Positions 1-9,205 of a stretch of DNA of 64,000 nucleotides are shown here, piece by piece. The position numbers and the translations under genes were made by a program. The stretch comes from Nocardioides luteus (GTDB lineage Bacteria; Actinomycetota; Actinomycetes; Propionibacteriales; Nocardioidaceae). How positions within the stretch are numbered: position 1 is the stretch's first letter; every line of letters starts with the position of its first letter. The stretch spans positions 310,001 to 374,000 of the forward strand of contig NZ_JADOVJ010000001.1 of NCBI RefSeq assembly GCF_015752315.1. Direction: 5' to 3'. Under the pieces are notes generated by a model that saw only the letters and a program-made list of their open reading frames with translations, searched no databases and was not told the DNA's origin.

Positions 1-196
1 CCTGGGTCGTGGCCAGGATGTGCGTCTCGTTGAAGGCCGACCGGAGCGAGGACCCTCGATGCCCCGAGGTGCCGAAGACGACCTGCTGGGCCGGATCCTC
101 GGGGTCGGGCTGCAGGTTGTAGTAGGAGGCGACCAGGTGAGGTACGTCGACCAGGTCGGCGGGCGTAGCGAGCGTTCCAGCGCGTGGGTCAGCCAT
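1..196 (-). CDS. pgm: Phosphoglucomutase (alpha-D-glucose phosphate-specific), N-terminal 65 residues only
   Basis: Interconverts glucose 1-phosphate and glucose 6-phosphate in the cytoplasm, linking glycogen and cell-wall sugar synthesis to glycolysis. Reading the minus strand from the ATG at 196 gives a protein starting [19 protein letters not shown] and continuing to [10 protein letters not shown] at about residues 43-52. That pattern is the characteristic N-terminus of bacterial phosphoglucomutase. The gene runs off the left edge, so the phosphoserine loop and metal-binding residues are not visible. It is divergent from the enoyl-CoA hydratase gene, with only 38 bp between the two start codons. 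The identification rests on the recognisable N-terminal motif. Confidence 0.88.
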   Translation of the reverse strand, partial: MADPRAGTLATPADLVDVPHLVASYYNLQPDPEDPAQQVVFGTSGHRGSSLRSAFNETHILATTQ

Positions 197-211
197 GTGT
201 CCCATCATGCC

Positions 212-223
212 TACTGCCCCGTA
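212..223. promoter_or_regulatory. TAC-N6-GTA dyad upstream of the enoyl-CoA hydratase (weak)
   Basis: TACTGCCCCGTA lies 11 bp before the ATG at 235. It has the same TAC-N6-GTA frame as the sites before fadE5 (9151), etfD (30175) and the CitE-like operon (35003), but the central bases differ. Alone it would be unremarkable; it is listed because of the shared context. Confidence 0.25.
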
Positions 224-234
224 GTCTTCTCCCC

Positions 235-1026
235 ATGCCCCTCGTCACCACCGAAATCAACGACGGCATCGCCCAGGTGCGTCTCAACCGCCCTGACAAG
301 CTCAACGCGCTCACCCTCGACCTGCTCCAGGAGCTGGTCGACACCGCCAAGGAGCTCCGCAAGAACCACGACCTGCGCGCGGTGGTCATCGCCGGTGAGG
401 GAGACGCGTTCACCGCCGGCCTCGACTTCGCCTCGGTGCTGCGCGACCCGAAGAAGATCGTCGGTGCGTTCGTACCCGTGCCCTTCCGCGGCACCAACCT
501 TTTCCAGGAGTCGGTCTGGGCGTGGCGCCGGCTGCCGGTCCCGGTGATCGCGGCCGTCCACGGCCACTGCCTGGGTGGCGGCGTACAGATCGCGCTCGGC
601 GCCGACTTCCGCATCGCCGAGCCCGACTCGCAGTGGTCCGTCCTCGAGGGCAAGTGGGGCATCATCCCCGACATGACCGGCATCCGGTCGCTGTCCGAGG
701 TCGTCGGCATCGACACCGCGAAGAAGCTCACCATGACCGCCGAGCAGTTCTCCGGCGAGCGCGCCTACGAGCTGGGCCTGGTCACCGAGCTCTCCGCCGA
801 CCCGGTGGCCACCGCCACCGCCTTCGCCCGCAAGCTCTCCGAGCGCTCTCCGGACCAGCTCGCCGCCGCCAAGCGCCTCTTCAACGACACCTGGTACGCC
901 CCCGTCAAGCGCACCTTCTCCCGCGAGCGCATCGAGCAGCTCCGCCTTCTCTTCGGCGAGAACACCAAGATCGCCCGCGAGGCCGCCTTCAAGCGCGAGA
1001 AGCCGACCTACAAGCCCCGCCGCTGA
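235..1026 (+). CDS. Crotonase / enoyl-CoA hydratase family protein
   Basis: A 263-residue soluble crotonase-fold enzyme acting on CoA thioesters, probably in fatty-acid or related acyl-CoA degradation. The oxyanion-hole segments are visible: FTAGLD at about residues 59-64 and HGHCLGGG at 109-116. Of the two glutamates of classical enoyl-CoA hydratase, the one in the SVLEGKWG segment (E138) appears kept. The other position reads Q (GGGVQIAL), so the true reaction could be isomerisation or another crotonase chemistry. The ATG at 235 was chosen because it starts the conserved MPLVTTEI segment; the in-frame ATG at 184 would add 17 unrelated residues and overlap pgm. Its 3' end overlaps the next, convergent gene by 19 bp. 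Confidence 0.85.
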   Translation: MPLVTTEINDGIAQVRLNRPDKLNALTLDLLQELVDTAKELRKNHDLRAVVIAGEGDAFTAGLDFASVLRDPKKIVGAFVPVPFRGTNLFQESVWAWRRLPVPVIAAVHGHCLGGGVQIALGADFRIAEPDSQWSVLEGKWGIIPDMTGIRSLSEVVGIDTAKKLTMTAEQFSGERAYELGLVTELSADPVATATAFARKLSERSPDQLAAAKRLFNDTWYAPVKRTFSRERIEQLRLLFGENTKIAREAAFKREKPTYKPRR

Positions 1027-1844
1027 CCCTCCTCAGCCGAGGCGTCACCCCCGTCGGCCGAGGCGTCGGCTAGGTCGGGCGAGGCGTCACTCGCGTCGGG
1101 CGAGGCGTCATCCGCTGCCCTCTCGGTCGACGTACGTGACGTCTCGGCCGACGTACCTGACGCCTCGGCCTGCGCGGCTGACGCCTCGGCGTGCTTGCGA
1201 CGGCGCTTGATCTCGCCCTGGGCGAGGACGAAGGCGAGGATGACGGGCCAGACGTACTTCAGGTGGTTCGCGACCCATTTCACCCACTCGGGGACCTGTA
1301 CGTTCGGCAGGTCCGGCCAGGGGATCGACGGCCACGGGATGCTGGGGAGGTCGGGGAGCGGCAGGTCGGGGAGGTCCGGCAGGTCCGGCAGGTTCGGGAG
1401 CGGGATGTCCGGCAGCGAGATCCGGGCGACGATCCACGCCACGACCATCGCCGCGACGATGCCGCCGACGACGCCGGCGGCGCCGCCGAGAGTCTCGATG
1501 AGGGCATAGCGCCTGGGATGGTCGAGCACCCGACGTTCGTACGCAGCAGCCCGCGATCCCGGCTCGGGGGTGAGGTCCACGCCGCCGATGCCGGCCATCC
1601 CGGCCAGGTCCTCGCCGGGCGCGAAGTAGGTCGCGCGGCGTGGCGTACCGAGCCCGGAGTGGATCACGAGCAGGCTCCCGTGCGTCGTGGTCTCGAGCCG
1701 TGCCCGGTCGTCCGCGGTCTTCCGGGCGAGGACCTCCTCGCCGTCGACGGTCCACACGAACCGACGGACGATCTCGCCGGTCACCTCGAGATGGTGGGTG
1801 TGCCCGGAGATCGTCCGCGACCAGATCTGGACCTTCTTGCTCAC
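1008..1844 (-). CDS. Membrane protein with LPDLP repeats, function unknown
   Basis: A 278-residue protein not assigned to a known family. The N-terminal ~100 residues look like a soluble beta-rich domain (WSRTISGHTHHLEVTGE onward). They are followed by a hydrophobic segment at about 120-140 (GGAAGVVGGIVAAMVVAWIV). Next comes a leucine-proline-aspartate repeat (LPDIPLPNLPDLPDLPDLP onward, about residues 145-180) and a second membrane segment (YVWPVILAFVLAQ). The C-terminal tail is Ala/Ser/Asp-rich with repeated DASPDAS/DASADG units. The tail-coding DNA is itself a degenerate tandem repeat and runs into the 3' end of the convergent crotonase gene. I infer an extended rigid spacer between two membrane anchors. 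No function is proposed. Confidence 0.7.
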   Translation of the reverse strand: MSKKVQIWSRTISGHTHHLEVTGEIVRRFVWTVDGEEVLARKTADDRARLETTTHGSLLVIHSGLGTPRRATYFAPGEDLAGMAGIGGVDLTPEPGSRAAAYERRVLDHPRRYALIETLGGAAGVVGGIVAAMVVAWIVARISLPDIPLPNLPDLPDLPDLPLPDLPSIPWPSIPWPDLPNVQVPEWVKWVANHLKYVWPVILAFVLAQGEIKRRRKHAEASAAQAEASGTSAETSRTSTERAADDASPDASDASPDLADASADGGDASAEEGQRRGL

Positions 1845-1929
1845 CCTGGTGAATCTAGGATCCGGGGCACCACCAGGGCATCGGCCCGAGGTAGCGACCG
1901 GGGTCAGACTTTGGTCAGGGGTAGGCCAA

Positions 1930-2871
1930 TCAGGGGTATGCGATACCGGTGGTCTGCTCGGAGAGCTCCCACAGTGCCCGCGCCGCCTCGGGATCGCGCG
2001 CGAGCCGCGATGCGGTGACCGGCTTCGGCATACCGCGGGCCTCGAAGGCGTCGCTCGGCCCGATGTACGTCCCCGGCTCCAGCCCCGGATAGGTCGCCGC
2101 CATCAGCGCAGGCCAGGCACCTGCTACGGGGGTCTGCGCCATCGCGTGGACGGCGGCCTCGCTGATGCTCGCGATCGGTGCGATCAGCCGCCTGGACGTG
2201 CCGTTCGCCATCAGTCGGGTCGAGGCGAGCCCCGGGTGGGCGGCGTACGCAGAGATCGGCAGCCCCGCCTTCTCCAGCCGCCGCTGGAGCTCGAAGGTGA
2301 AGAGCAGGTTGGCGAGCTTGGACTGCGAGTAGACGTTCCAGGGTGAGTACCGCCCGACCTGCACGGTCGGGTAGCCCAACGGTGCCTTGCGGGCCAGCTT
2401 GTGCATCATGCTCGACACGGTCACGATCCGCGCCTCGCCGCTCTCGGCCAACGGCTCGAGCAGCAGCCCGGTCAGCAGGAACGGTCCGAAGTGGTTGGTC
2501 GCCATCTGGAGGTCGAGGTCGTCGACGGTGCGCGACTGGGGCGTCGCCATCACGCCCGCGTTGTTGACCAGCAGGTGCAGCGGCCCGCCGCCGTCGAAGG
2601 TCGCCGCGGCGATCGCCTCGGCCCCGGCCCGCACCGCCTGGAGGGAGGAGAGGTCGAGCGCGACCCGATCGAGCTTGGCCCCAGGAACCTCGTCGGCCAG
2701 AGCCGCGGCGGCCGCGTCGAGCTTCTCCCAGGACCGTCCCGCCAGGATCACCCGTGCCCCGGCGGCTGCGAGGCCGCGCGCGGTGAAGTAGCCGATCCCG
2801 CCCAGGGTCGGTCCGGTCACCACGGCGTTCTTGCCGGTCAGGTCAGGAATGTCGGAGGTCGTCCACGGCAT
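1930..2871 (-). CDS. Short-chain dehydrogenase/reductase (SDR), retinol-dehydrogenase-like
   Basis: A 313-residue cytoplasmic NAD(P)-dependent oxidoreductase. The cofactor-binding glycine motif is TGPTLGGIG near residue 20, the NNAG motif is at about 105, and the active-site serine lies in IVTVSSM. The catalytic Tyr-Lys pair is in YSQSK at about 183-187. Length and the C-terminal segment (EPGTYIGPSDAF) match the SDR subgroup related to retinol dehydrogenases and WW-domain oxidoreductases, whose bacterial substrates are rarely known. It stands alone between genes of unrelated function. Confidence 0.85.
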   Translation of the reverse strand: MPWTTSDIPDLTGKNAVVTGPTLGGIGYFTARGLAAAGARVILAGRSWEKLDAAAAALADEVPGAKLDRVALDLSSLQAVRAGAEAIAAATFDGGGPLHLLVNNAGVMATPQSRTVDDLDLQMATNHFGPFLLTGLLLEPLAESGEARIVTVSSMMHKLARKAPLGYPTVQVGRYSPWNVYSQSKLANLLFTFELQRRLEKAGLPISAYAAHPGLASTRLMANGTSRRLIAPIASISEAAVHAMAQTPVAGAWPALMAATYPGLEPGTYIGPSDAFEARGMPKPVTASRLARDPEAARALWELSEQTTGIAYP

Positions 2872-2931
2872 GCGGCCACACTAGGCGGCGACTCCACACA
2901 ATGGACGCATTTGACCGTCGGCCCCGGCCTG

Positions 2932-3540
2932 TCAGCCCAGCCCGCCCAGCGCGAGCCCGCCGGCGATGGCGAGCATCATGCACCCGATGAGGCTGTCGAG
3001 CACCTGCCACGCCCGCCGGCTGGCGAGCAGCGGCCCGAGGAGCCGGGCACTGTAGCCGAGGCCGGCGAACCAGATGATGCTGGCCAGGCACCCGCCGACG
3101 GCGAACCCCCACCGCGCCGAGCCGTACGTCGCCGCGATCGACCCGTGGAGCACAAGTGTGTCGATGTAAACATGCGGGTTGAGCCAGGTGAAGGCGGCGG
3201 CCTTGGCGATCACGCGGGGGAGTGCCTCACGGGGTGCGTCCGCTGCCTCCAGACCCGACGGGCTCAGTGCCCGCCGGAACGATCCGATGCCGTACCAGCC
3301 GAGGAACGCCACCCCGAGCCAGCGCAGCACCTCCACCACCCAGCCCGCACGCGAGACGACCGCGCCCATCCCGCCGACTCCTGCGCAGATGAGGACGAGG
3401 TCGGAGACCGCGCACACGCTCACCACGACCAGCACGTGCGAGCGCAGGATGCCCTGCCGCAGGACGTACGCGTTCTGCGACCCGATGGCGACGATGAGGC
3501 TGAGCCCGGTGAGGAGCCCGGCGAGGCTGGCGTTGATCAC
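2932..3540 (-). CDS. lysE: LysE/ArgO family basic amino acid exporter
   Basis: A 202-residue, roughly six-helix membrane protein of the LysE/RhtB superfamily. These proteins export lysine or arginine when cytoplasmic levels rise. The N-terminus (LSLIVAIGSQNAYVLRQGI) is the family signature, and the length is typical. It is divergent from a LysR regulator whose start codon is 75 bp away, the classical lysE-lysG arrangement known from Corynebacterium. Expression is therefore probably induced by that regulator in response to basic amino acids. Lysine versus arginine specificity cannot be read from sequence. Confidence 0.88.
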   Translation of the reverse strand: MINASLAGLLTGLSLIVAIGSQNAYVLRQGILRSHVLVVVSVCAVSDLVLICAGVGGMGAVVSRAGWVVEVLRWLGVAFLGWYGIGSFRRALSPSGLEAADAPREALPRVIAKAAAFTWLNPHVYIDTLVLHGSIAATYGSARWGFAVGGCLASIIWFAGLGYSARLLGPLLASRRAWQVLDSLIGCMMLAIAGGLALGGLG

Positions 3541-3584
3541 GCCAGCGACGCTAGAGCGCGGCCAGCCAACAGACCAGCGAAAGA

Positions 3585-3598
3585 ATCTTACCGAAGAT
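3585..3598. promoter_or_regulatory. Probable LysG operator between lysE and lysG
   Basis: ATCTT-ACCG-AAGAT is a perfect 5-bp dyad with a 4-bp spacer in the 74-bp divergent intergenic region, the expected place for the activator site of a LysE/LysG pair. It lies within 50 bp of both start codons. Confidence 0.5.
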
Positions 3599-3614
3599 AA
3601 GCCACACTTAAGGC

Positions 3615-4517
3615 ATGCCGGCCCTCGACCCGACCCAGCTCGAGACCCTCGTCGTGATCGCCGAGGAAGGCACCTTCGACGCCGCGGCGCGCCGCCTGCA
3701 CATCACCCCGAGCGCCGTCAGCCAGCGGATCCGCGCGCTCGAGCGCGCGGCCGGTCAGGTGTTGGTGCGGCGTACGACTCCCTGCACGCCCACCGAGGCC
3801 GGCGAGCCCCTGATCCGCCAGGGAAGACAGCTCCGCCTGCTCCTCGCCGAGGCGGCCGCGTCCCTGGGCGCGGACGAGACCAGCGCCGACACCGTCGTCG
3901 ACCTCTCGGTCGTGGTCAACGCGGACACCCTCGCGACCTGGTTCCGGCCGGTGCTCGACGAGGTCGCGACCTGGGACCGGACGGCGCTGCGGATCACCGT
4001 CGAGGACCAGGGCTACTCGGCCGACGCGCTCAGACGCGGCGAGGTCCTGGCGGCCGTCACCAGCGAGCCGAAGCCGGTCCAGGGCTGCACGGTCGAGCCG
4101 CTGGGTCGGCTCCGCTACACCCCGGGCGCGACACCGGAGCTCGTCGAGCGCCACCGCAAGGGCAGGGGCATCGAGTGGAGCGCGATCCCGATGATCGTCT
4201 TCAACGAGAAGGACCACCTCCAGGACGAGGTGCTCGCCGCGCACGGCGCGTCCCGGCCGCCGGTCGTCCACCGGGTCCCGAGCAGCCACGACTTCCACGA
4301 GGCCATCCGGCGCGGCCTCGGCTGGGGGATGCTCCTCGACGCGCAGGCCGAGGCCGACCTCGCGTCCGGGAGAACGATCCCGCTCCCCGGCGCGAAGCCG
4401 ATCGACGTCCAGCTCTTCTGGCAGCGCTGGCGCCTCGACTCGGTCGCTCTCGACGACCTGAGCGAGGCCGTACGCCGCGCCGCCCGCTCCGGGCTACGCC
4501 CGACGCGCCGCCGCTGA
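3615..4517 (+). CDS. lysG: LysR-family regulator ArgP/LysG (IciA-like)
   Basis: A 300-residue transcriptional regulator. The N-terminal winged helix-turn-helix (residues 4-60, AARRLHITPSAVSQRIRALE) carries the SAVSQRI recognition-helix pattern of the ArgP/IciA group, followed by a LysR substrate-binding domain. In this group lysine, arginine or histidine acts as co-inducer. The divergent neighbour is the LysE exporter, so activation of basic amino-acid export is the likely role. Codon use matches neighbouring genes. Confidence 0.87.
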   Translation: MPALDPTQLETLVVIAEEGTFDAAARRLHITPSAVSQRIRALERAAGQVLVRRTTPCTPTEAGEPLIRQGRQLRLLLAEAAASLGADETSADTVVDLSVVVNADTLATWFRPVLDEVATWDRTALRITVEDQGYSADALRRGEVLAAVTSEPKPVQGCTVEPLGRLRYTPGATPELVERHRKGRGIEWSAIPMIVFNEKDHLQDEVLAAHGASRPPVVHRVPSSHDFHEAIRRGLGWGMLLDAQAEADLASGRTIPLPGAKPIDVQLFWQRWRLDSVALDDLSEAVRRAARSGLRPTRRR

Positions 4518-4522
4518 ACGGG

Positions 4523-4882
4523 TCAGCCCCGGCGGCCGGGGTAGCCGGCACCGAAGTGCTGGGCCTGCGGGGCGTTGCCCGGCATCGGCTGCCCGGCCGG
4601 CGGGTAGTGGCCCTGCGGAGGCGGGCCCGGCGGGTAGTGCCCCTGGGGCCCGCCCGCGTAGGGGCCGGGGTCGTACTGGCGGTGCTCGACGGCGGTGGTG
4701 TGCTGAGACCGGTTCACCGACAGCAGGACGCCGATCACGATCGCGAGGCCGCCGGTGACGACGAAGATCCAGCCCAGCGGTTCGCTGGCGATCGCGCTGG
4801 CGACCTCGTCGGGCAGATCCACGGCGCTGGTGAGCAGGACGAGTCCGAGGACCAGCAGGATGATCCCTAGGCCGATGGTCAT
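4523..4882 (-). CDS. DUF6458-like small membrane protein
   Basis: A 119-residue protein with two membrane helices (residues 1-18 and about 37-58), then a cytoplasmic or exposed tail rich in Gly, Pro, Tyr and His with GHYPPGPPPQGHYPP repeats. The opening MTIGLGIILLVLGLVLL and the two-helix layout resemble the actinobacterial DUF6458 family, whose function is unknown. ATG 4882 is preferred over an in-frame start at 4918, because it places a GGAG sequence about 9 bp upstream and begins the conserved helix. It converges on lysG with a 5-bp gap. Confidence 0.72.
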   Translation of the reverse strand: MTIGLGIILLVLGLVLLTSAVDLPDEVASAIASEPLGWIFVVTGGLAIVIGVLLSVNRSQHTTAVEHRQYDPGPYAGGPQGHYPPGPPPQGHYPPAGQPMPGNAPQAQHFGAGYPGRRG

Positions 4883-4975
4883 GACAGAACTCCAGAGGTT
4901 GGGGGCTGGGCGCGCCACGCTACCCAGCGGGTTCAGGCCCCCATACCGTCCCCCGCATCACGGGCGCCCAGCCGT

Positions 4976-6196
4976 TCAGGCCGTACGCCGCGTCCCGGCC
5001 ACCCCGCGCGCCGCGACCCCGAGCAGCACCAGCAGGAGCGCGCCGAAGGCGAGCATCGCGGGATCGGTGGCGACGTACTGCACCAGGATCCCCAGCAGCA
5101 CCACCGGCACCGTGATCCCCAGGTAGGCCATCAGGAAGAGGCCGGCCAGCGCCTCACCGCGGCTCTCCGCGGGTGCCACCGAGATCACGGTCGCGACCGC
5201 CGCCTTGAACGACATCCCCGACCCGGCCCCGGTGACGACGGCCCCGACGACCAGCATCCAGAACGTGCCGGACAGGAGGGCTCCGACCACGAGGAGCAGG
5301 CCGGCGGTGAGCGCGACCAGGCCGGTGACGTACAGCTGACGGCGCTGCCAGCCCCCGGCGAGCACCTGGAAGAGCGCCGCGGCCCCGAAGATGGAGAACC
5401 CGACCACGCCCGCGACGACGTGCGAGTGGAGCCCGAGCTCGTCGGCCAGGAACGACGGCACCAGCGAGGTGAAGAAGCCGAACATCGCGAACGCCACGAA
5501 GCTCGCCATCCCGGCGGCGAAGTAGGCGCTCCGGGCGTCGGCCGGGACCCGCACCCGCTGCGGCCGGTAGGTCCATCCCGGCTGGTCGGTGTCGACCGTC
5601 TCCGGCGCCGCCACCACCGCCAGCAGCCCGATCACCATGAGGAACGCGAAGACCGCGTAGGGCGTGTAGAGCGGCCGCGGCGCCCACTCGGCCAGGGCGC
5701 CGGCGACCAGCGGGCCCAGTCCGAGCCCGCCGATGTTGGCCGCGGTCGCGACCACCTCGGCGCGGGTCGCCGGCGCCTCCGGACGCGCGGTCCGGTGCAG
5801 CTCGGCGAGGTGGGCCGTCGCCGTCGCGGTCAGCATCCCGACGCCCAGCCCGGACAGCAGCCGCGCCAGCAGCAGCCAGCCCAGCTCATGGGTCGAGAGG
5901 AAGATCAGCGCGGCGAGCACGTTGAGCAGCACCGCGGGCGCCACCACCCGCCGCCGCCCGAACCGGTCCGAGAGGTGGCCGGCGAGGAAGAGCGAGATCG
6001 CCACCCCCGCGCCGTACGTCGCGAACACCACCGTGATCGCGAACGAGCCCCACCCCTGCTCGTCGACGTAGAAGACGTAGAGCGGTGCCGGCGCGGCCGC
6101 GAAGCCCATGGTGGCGGCGAACAGGAACGCCACCGACCAGAACCCGCGGACGTGGTGCTGCCGCTCGGTGAGAGGCGCTGCCTGGATCGTTGTCAT
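4976..6196 (-). CDS. Major facilitator superfamily transporter (12 TM)
   Basis: A 406-residue MFS permease, probably a drug or metabolite exporter. The helix 2-3 loop signature appears as GHLSDRFGRRRVV, and the overall pattern fits twelve membrane helices. ATG 6196 was chosen because MTTIQAAPLTERQHHVRGFW leads directly into helix 1. An upstream in-frame ATG at 6388 would place 64 residues antisense to the divergent regulator gene. The gene is divergent from a LysR regulator 82 bp away, so that regulator probably controls it. Substrate unknown. Confidence 0.82.
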   Translation of the reverse strand: MTTIQAAPLTERQHHVRGFWSVAFLFAATMGFAAAPAPLYVFYVDEQGWGSFAITVVFATYGAGVAISLFLAGHLSDRFGRRRVVAPAVLLNVLAALIFLSTHELGWLLLARLLSGLGVGMLTATATAHLAELHRTARPEAPATRAEVVATAANIGGLGLGPLVAGALAEWAPRPLYTPYAVFAFLMVIGLLAVVAAPETVDTDQPGWTYRPQRVRVPADARSAYFAAGMASFVAFAMFGFFTSLVPSFLADELGLHSHVVAGVVGFSIFGAAALFQVLAGGWQRRQLYVTGLVALTAGLLLVVGALLSGTFWMLVVGAVVTGAGSGMSFKAAVATVISVAPAESRGEALAGLFLMAYLGITVPVVLLGILVQYVATDPAMLAFGALLLVLLGVAARGVAGTRRTA

Positions 6197-6253
6197 GCCT
6201 CCATGCTCGCCGATCAGCATGATCATCTCCAACGAATCCTTTCGAAGGTAACC

Positions 6254-6268
6254 ATCACGATCTGCGAT
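6254..6268. promoter_or_regulatory. Imperfect dyad in the MFS/LysR divergent promoter
   Basis: ATCACGATCTGCGAT reads almost the same on both strands around a central GATC. It lies 11 bp before the LysR start codon, where autoregulatory LysR sites often lie. The match is imperfect and short. Confidence 0.3.
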
Positions 6269-6278
6269 AGTGAGAGCC

Positions 6279-7154
6279 ATGCAGCCGCACCAGCTGGAGT
6301 ACTTCGTCGCCGTCGCCGAGACCGGCAGCTTCACCGCCGGCGCGGACCGGGTCGGTGTCGTGCAGTCCGCCGTCTCCGCAGCCATCAAGCAGCTCGAGCG
6401 GGGCCTCGGGGCGCCGCTGATCGAGCGCGGCTACCACCGCCTCACGCTCACCGCCGAGGGGGAGGCGCTGCTCCCACGGGCTCGCGACGTGCTCGCCGGC
6501 ATCGAGGCTGCCCGAGAGGCGGTCGCCGGCGCCCGCGGGCAGGTGGTCGGCACCGTCCTGTTCGGCACGCTGTCCTACACCGGCCGCTGGAACATCGCCG
6601 AGGTCCTGCAGGGCTTCGCCGCCCGCCACCCCGGCATCACCGTGCGCATGCGCCAGACCATCTCCGGCAGCGCCACCAACGAGGCAGACGTACGCTCCGG
6701 GGCCCTCGATCTCGCACTGGTCTCCACGCCCGCGGCCTCGCTGCCCGGGCTGACGCTGACCCGGATCCACGGCGACGAGCTGGTCTTCGTCTGCGCCCCC
6801 GGCCACCGCCTGGCGCGGGCCGGTGCGGTGTCCGCCGCCGACCTCGCCGAGGAGACCTGGGTCGACTTCCCGACGGGCTGGGGCAACCGTACGGTCGTGG
6901 ATGCCGCGTTCGCCTCCGCCGGCGTCTCCCGGACGGTCCGCACCGAGGTCACCAGCTTCGAGCTCGCCCGCAACCTCGTCTGCCGCGGTCTGGGCGTCTC
7001 GGTCGTGCCCCGGTCGTCGATCGCGGGCGACCCCGGGGTCGTCGCCGTCCCGATCGGCCTGGAGTGGTCCTTCCAGCTCGCCGTCCCGAGCAACCGACGG
7101 ATCTCCGTTGCCGCCGCGCGGCTCGCCGAGGCGGTCACCGCCTCGGCGCTCTGA
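6279..7154 (+). CDS. LysR-family transcriptional regulator
   Basis: A 291-residue regulator with an N-terminal helix-turn-helix (FTAGADRVGVVQSAVSAAIK, residues ~17-36) and a LysR effector-binding domain. The ATG at 6279 starts the standard MQPHQLEYFVAVAE opening; a GTG at 6270 is in frame but adds only three residues. Divergence from the MFS gene suggests it regulates that pump and itself. It ends in a strong bidirectional terminator shared with fadE5. Confidence 0.85.
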   Translation: MQPHQLEYFVAVAETGSFTAGADRVGVVQSAVSAAIKQLERGLGAPLIERGYHRLTLTAEGEALLPRARDVLAGIEAAREAVAGARGQVVGTVLFGTLSYTGRWNIAEVLQGFAARHPGITVRMRQTISGSATNEADVRSGALDLALVSTPAASLPGLTLTRIHGDELVFVCAPGHRLARAGAVSAADLAEETWVDFPTGWGNRTVVDAAFASAGVSRTVRTEVTSFELARNLVCRGLGVSVVPRSSIAGDPGVVAVPIGLEWSFQLAVPSNRRISVAAARLAEAVTASAL

Positions 7155-7177
7155 GCGGCAGGAGCGGCGGACGACGA

Positions 7178-7209
7178 AGCGGCCCGCCCGGAGAACCGGG
7201 CGGGCCGCT
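7178..7209. terminator. Bidirectional terminator between the LysR gene and fadE5
   Basis: Perfect 14-bp stem (AGCGGCCCGCCCGG at 7178-7191 against 7196-7209) closed by an AGAA loop, between two convergent genes. There is no long U tract on either side, as is common in high-GC actinobacteria. Confidence 0.85.
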
Positions 7210-7235
7210 GTGTACTGCAGGTCAGAACCTGGGAA

Positions 7236-9089
7236 TCAGAAGGCCGACTCCGGCAGGTCCATGATCGAGTTGTCGATCGCCTCGGCGATGGCCCGCTCAG
7301 CGGTCAGCTTGGGCAGGTTGTAGGAGGCGAAGAACTTCGCGGCGGCGACCTTGCCGGTGTAGAAGTCCTTGTCCTTGCCGGGGTCGCCAGCCAGGGCGGC
7401 GAGGGCGATCTCGGCCTGGCGCAGCAGCAGCCACGCGACCACGACGTCGCCGACGGCGAGCAGCAGGCGCGAGGTGTTCTGGGCGACCTTGTAGATGTTG
7501 GTGATCTCCTCCTGGGAGGCCATCAGGTCGTTGAACATGTGGCCGACGATCGCGTTGACGTCCTCGAGCGCGGTCGCGAGCAGGGCACGCGACTCCTTGA
7601 GCTCGGCGGAGCCCTCGTTGTCGAGGAAGGCCTGGATCTCGCCGGCGATCTGGCCGAGCGCGGCGCCCTGGTTCTTCACGATCTTGCGGAAGAAGAAGTC
7701 CTGGCCCTGGATCGCGGTGGTGCCCTCGTAGATCGAGTCGATCTTGGCGTCGCGGACGTACTGCTCGATCGGGTACTCCTGCAGGAAGCCCGACCCACCG
7801 AAGGTCTGCAGCGACTCGGTGCCGAGCAGCGTCCAGGCGCGCTCGGAGCCGTAGCCCTTGACGATCGGCAGCAGCAGGTCGTTGACCGCGGCGGCCAGCT
7901 TGTTCTCGTCGGAGCCGTCCTCGGTGAGGACGACCTTCTCCTGCCACGAGGTCGTGTAGTAGACCAGCGCGCGCATGCCCTCGGCGAACGACTTCTGCAC
8001 CAGCAGCGAGCGACGCACGTCGGGGTGGTGGGTGATCGTGACGCGCGGGTCGGTCTTGGCGGCCTTGGTCAGGTCGGCGCCCTGGACGCGGGTCTTGGCG
8101 TACTCCAGCGCGTTCAGGTAGCCGGTCGACAGGGTTGCGATCGCCTTGGTGCCGACCATCATCCGAGCGTTCTCGATGACGTCGAACATCTGGCGGATGC
8201 CGTCGTGCACCTCGCCCAGCAGCCAGCCCTTGGCGGGCTCGCCGCCGCCGACCTGCGGGTCGCCGAAGGTGAGCTCGCAGGTGTTGGACACCTTGATGCC
8301 CATCTTGTGCTCGACGTTGGTGACGTACGCACCGTTGCGCTCGCCGGTGAGCTCACCGGTCTCGTGGTCGAAGTGGTACTTCGGCACGAGGAAGAGGGAG
8401 AGGCCCTTGGTGCCCGGGCCGCCGACGCCCTCGACGCCCTTCGGGCGGGCGAGGACGAGGTGCATGATGTTCTCCTGCAGGTCCGACTCGGCGCTGGTGA
8501 TGAAGCGCTTGACGCCGGTGATGTTCCAGGAGCCGTCCTCGTTGGGGGTGGCGAAGGTCTTGCCGGCGCCGACGTCGGAGCCCGCGTCGGGCTCGGTCAG
8601 CACCATCGTGGAGCCCCACAGGCGCTCGACCATGATCTCGGCGATGCGCTTGTCGCGGTCGTTGCCGTTCTCGTAGACGACCTTCGAGAAGAACGGGCCG
8701 GCGCCGTACATCCAGATCGCCGGGTTGGCGCCCAGCAGCATCTCGGCGGTCGCCCAGATCAGCGAGTTCGGGGCCACCTGGCCGCCGATCTCCTCGGGAG
8801 TCTGCAGGCTCCAGAAGCCCGACTCCATCCACGCGTCGTAGGACTTCTTGAACGCGGCCGGGACCGGAGCGGTGTTGGTCTTGGGGTCGAAGACCGGCGG
8901 GTTGCGGTCGGCCTCGACGAACGACTCGGCGAGGTCCTCGCGAGAAAGACGCTCGACCTCGGCGAGGATCTCCTTCGCGGTGTCGACGTCCAGGTCCGCG
9001 AAGGGACCGGTGCCGAGCACCTTGTCGGTGCCGAAGACCTCGAAGAGGTTGAACTCGATGTCGCGGAGATTGCTCTTGTAGTGGCTCAC
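7236..9089 (-). CDS. fadE5: Acyl-CoA dehydrogenase, FadE5 type
   Basis: A 617-residue flavoprotein catalysing the first oxidation of fatty acyl-CoA beta-oxidation and passing electrons to electron-transfer flavoprotein. The opening [19 protein letters not shown] and the phrase [11 protein letters not shown] match mycobacterial FadE5 as I remember it. Length (about 610 residues, with an extra C-terminal dehydrogenase domain) also fits. The central segment has the FAD-binding pattern [17 protein letters not shown] 9089 was chosen because AAGGTGG sits just upstream and it starts the conserved block; an in-frame ATG at 9146 would add 19 residues. The EtfD-like gene at 26674 probably receives its electrons. 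A TAC-N6-GTA dyad lies upstream. Confidence 0.9.
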   Translation of the reverse strand: MSHYKSNLRDIEFNLFEVFGTDKVLGTGPFADLDVDTAKEILAEVERLSREDLAESFVEADRNPPVFDPKTNTAPVPAAFKKSYDAWMESGFWSLQTPEEIGGQVAPNSLIWATAEMLLGANPAIWMYGAGPFFSKVVYENGNDRDKRIAEIMVERLWGSTMVLTEPDAGSDVGAGKTFATPNEDGSWNITGVKRFITSAESDLQENIMHLVLARPKGVEGVGGPGTKGLSLFLVPKYHFDHETGELTGERNGAYVTNVEHKMGIKVSNTCELTFGDPQVGGGEPAKGWLLGEVHDGIRQMFDVIENARMMVGTKAIATLSTGYLNALEYAKTRVQGADLTKAAKTDPRVTITHHPDVRRSLLVQKSFAEGMRALVYYTTSWQEKVVLTEDGSDENKLAAAVNDLLLPIVKGYGSERAWTLLGTESLQTFGGSGFLQEYPIEQYVRDAKIDSIYEGTTAIQGQDFFFRKIVKNQGAALGQIAGEIQAFLDNEGSAELKESRALLATALEDVNAIVGHMFNDLMASQEEITNIYKVAQNTSRLLLAVGDVVVAWLLLRQAEIALAALAGDPGKDKDFYTGKVAAAKFFASYNLPKLTAERAIAEAIDNSIMDLPESAF

Positions 9090-9150
9090 TGATCCACCTT
9101 CATAACCTTTGTCGGATTTACCAGTTGCGGGAGCGCCGGTCGGCACGCAC

Positions 9151-9162
9151 TACTGGCGGGTA
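9151..9162. promoter_or_regulatory. TAC-N6-GTA operator-like dyad before fadE5
   Basis: The minus strand here reads GTTACCCGCCAGTAG. The etfD upstream region reads GTTACCGACGGGTAG and the CitE-like operon upstream region reads GTTACCGGTCGGTAG. All share GTTACC-N5-GTAG. It lies about 60 bp before the fadE5 start. Confidence 0.5.
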
Positions 9163-9205
9163 ACATCAAGAATAGGCATGCGGTTAAGGGGTGGCAAGCC
9201 CAGGG

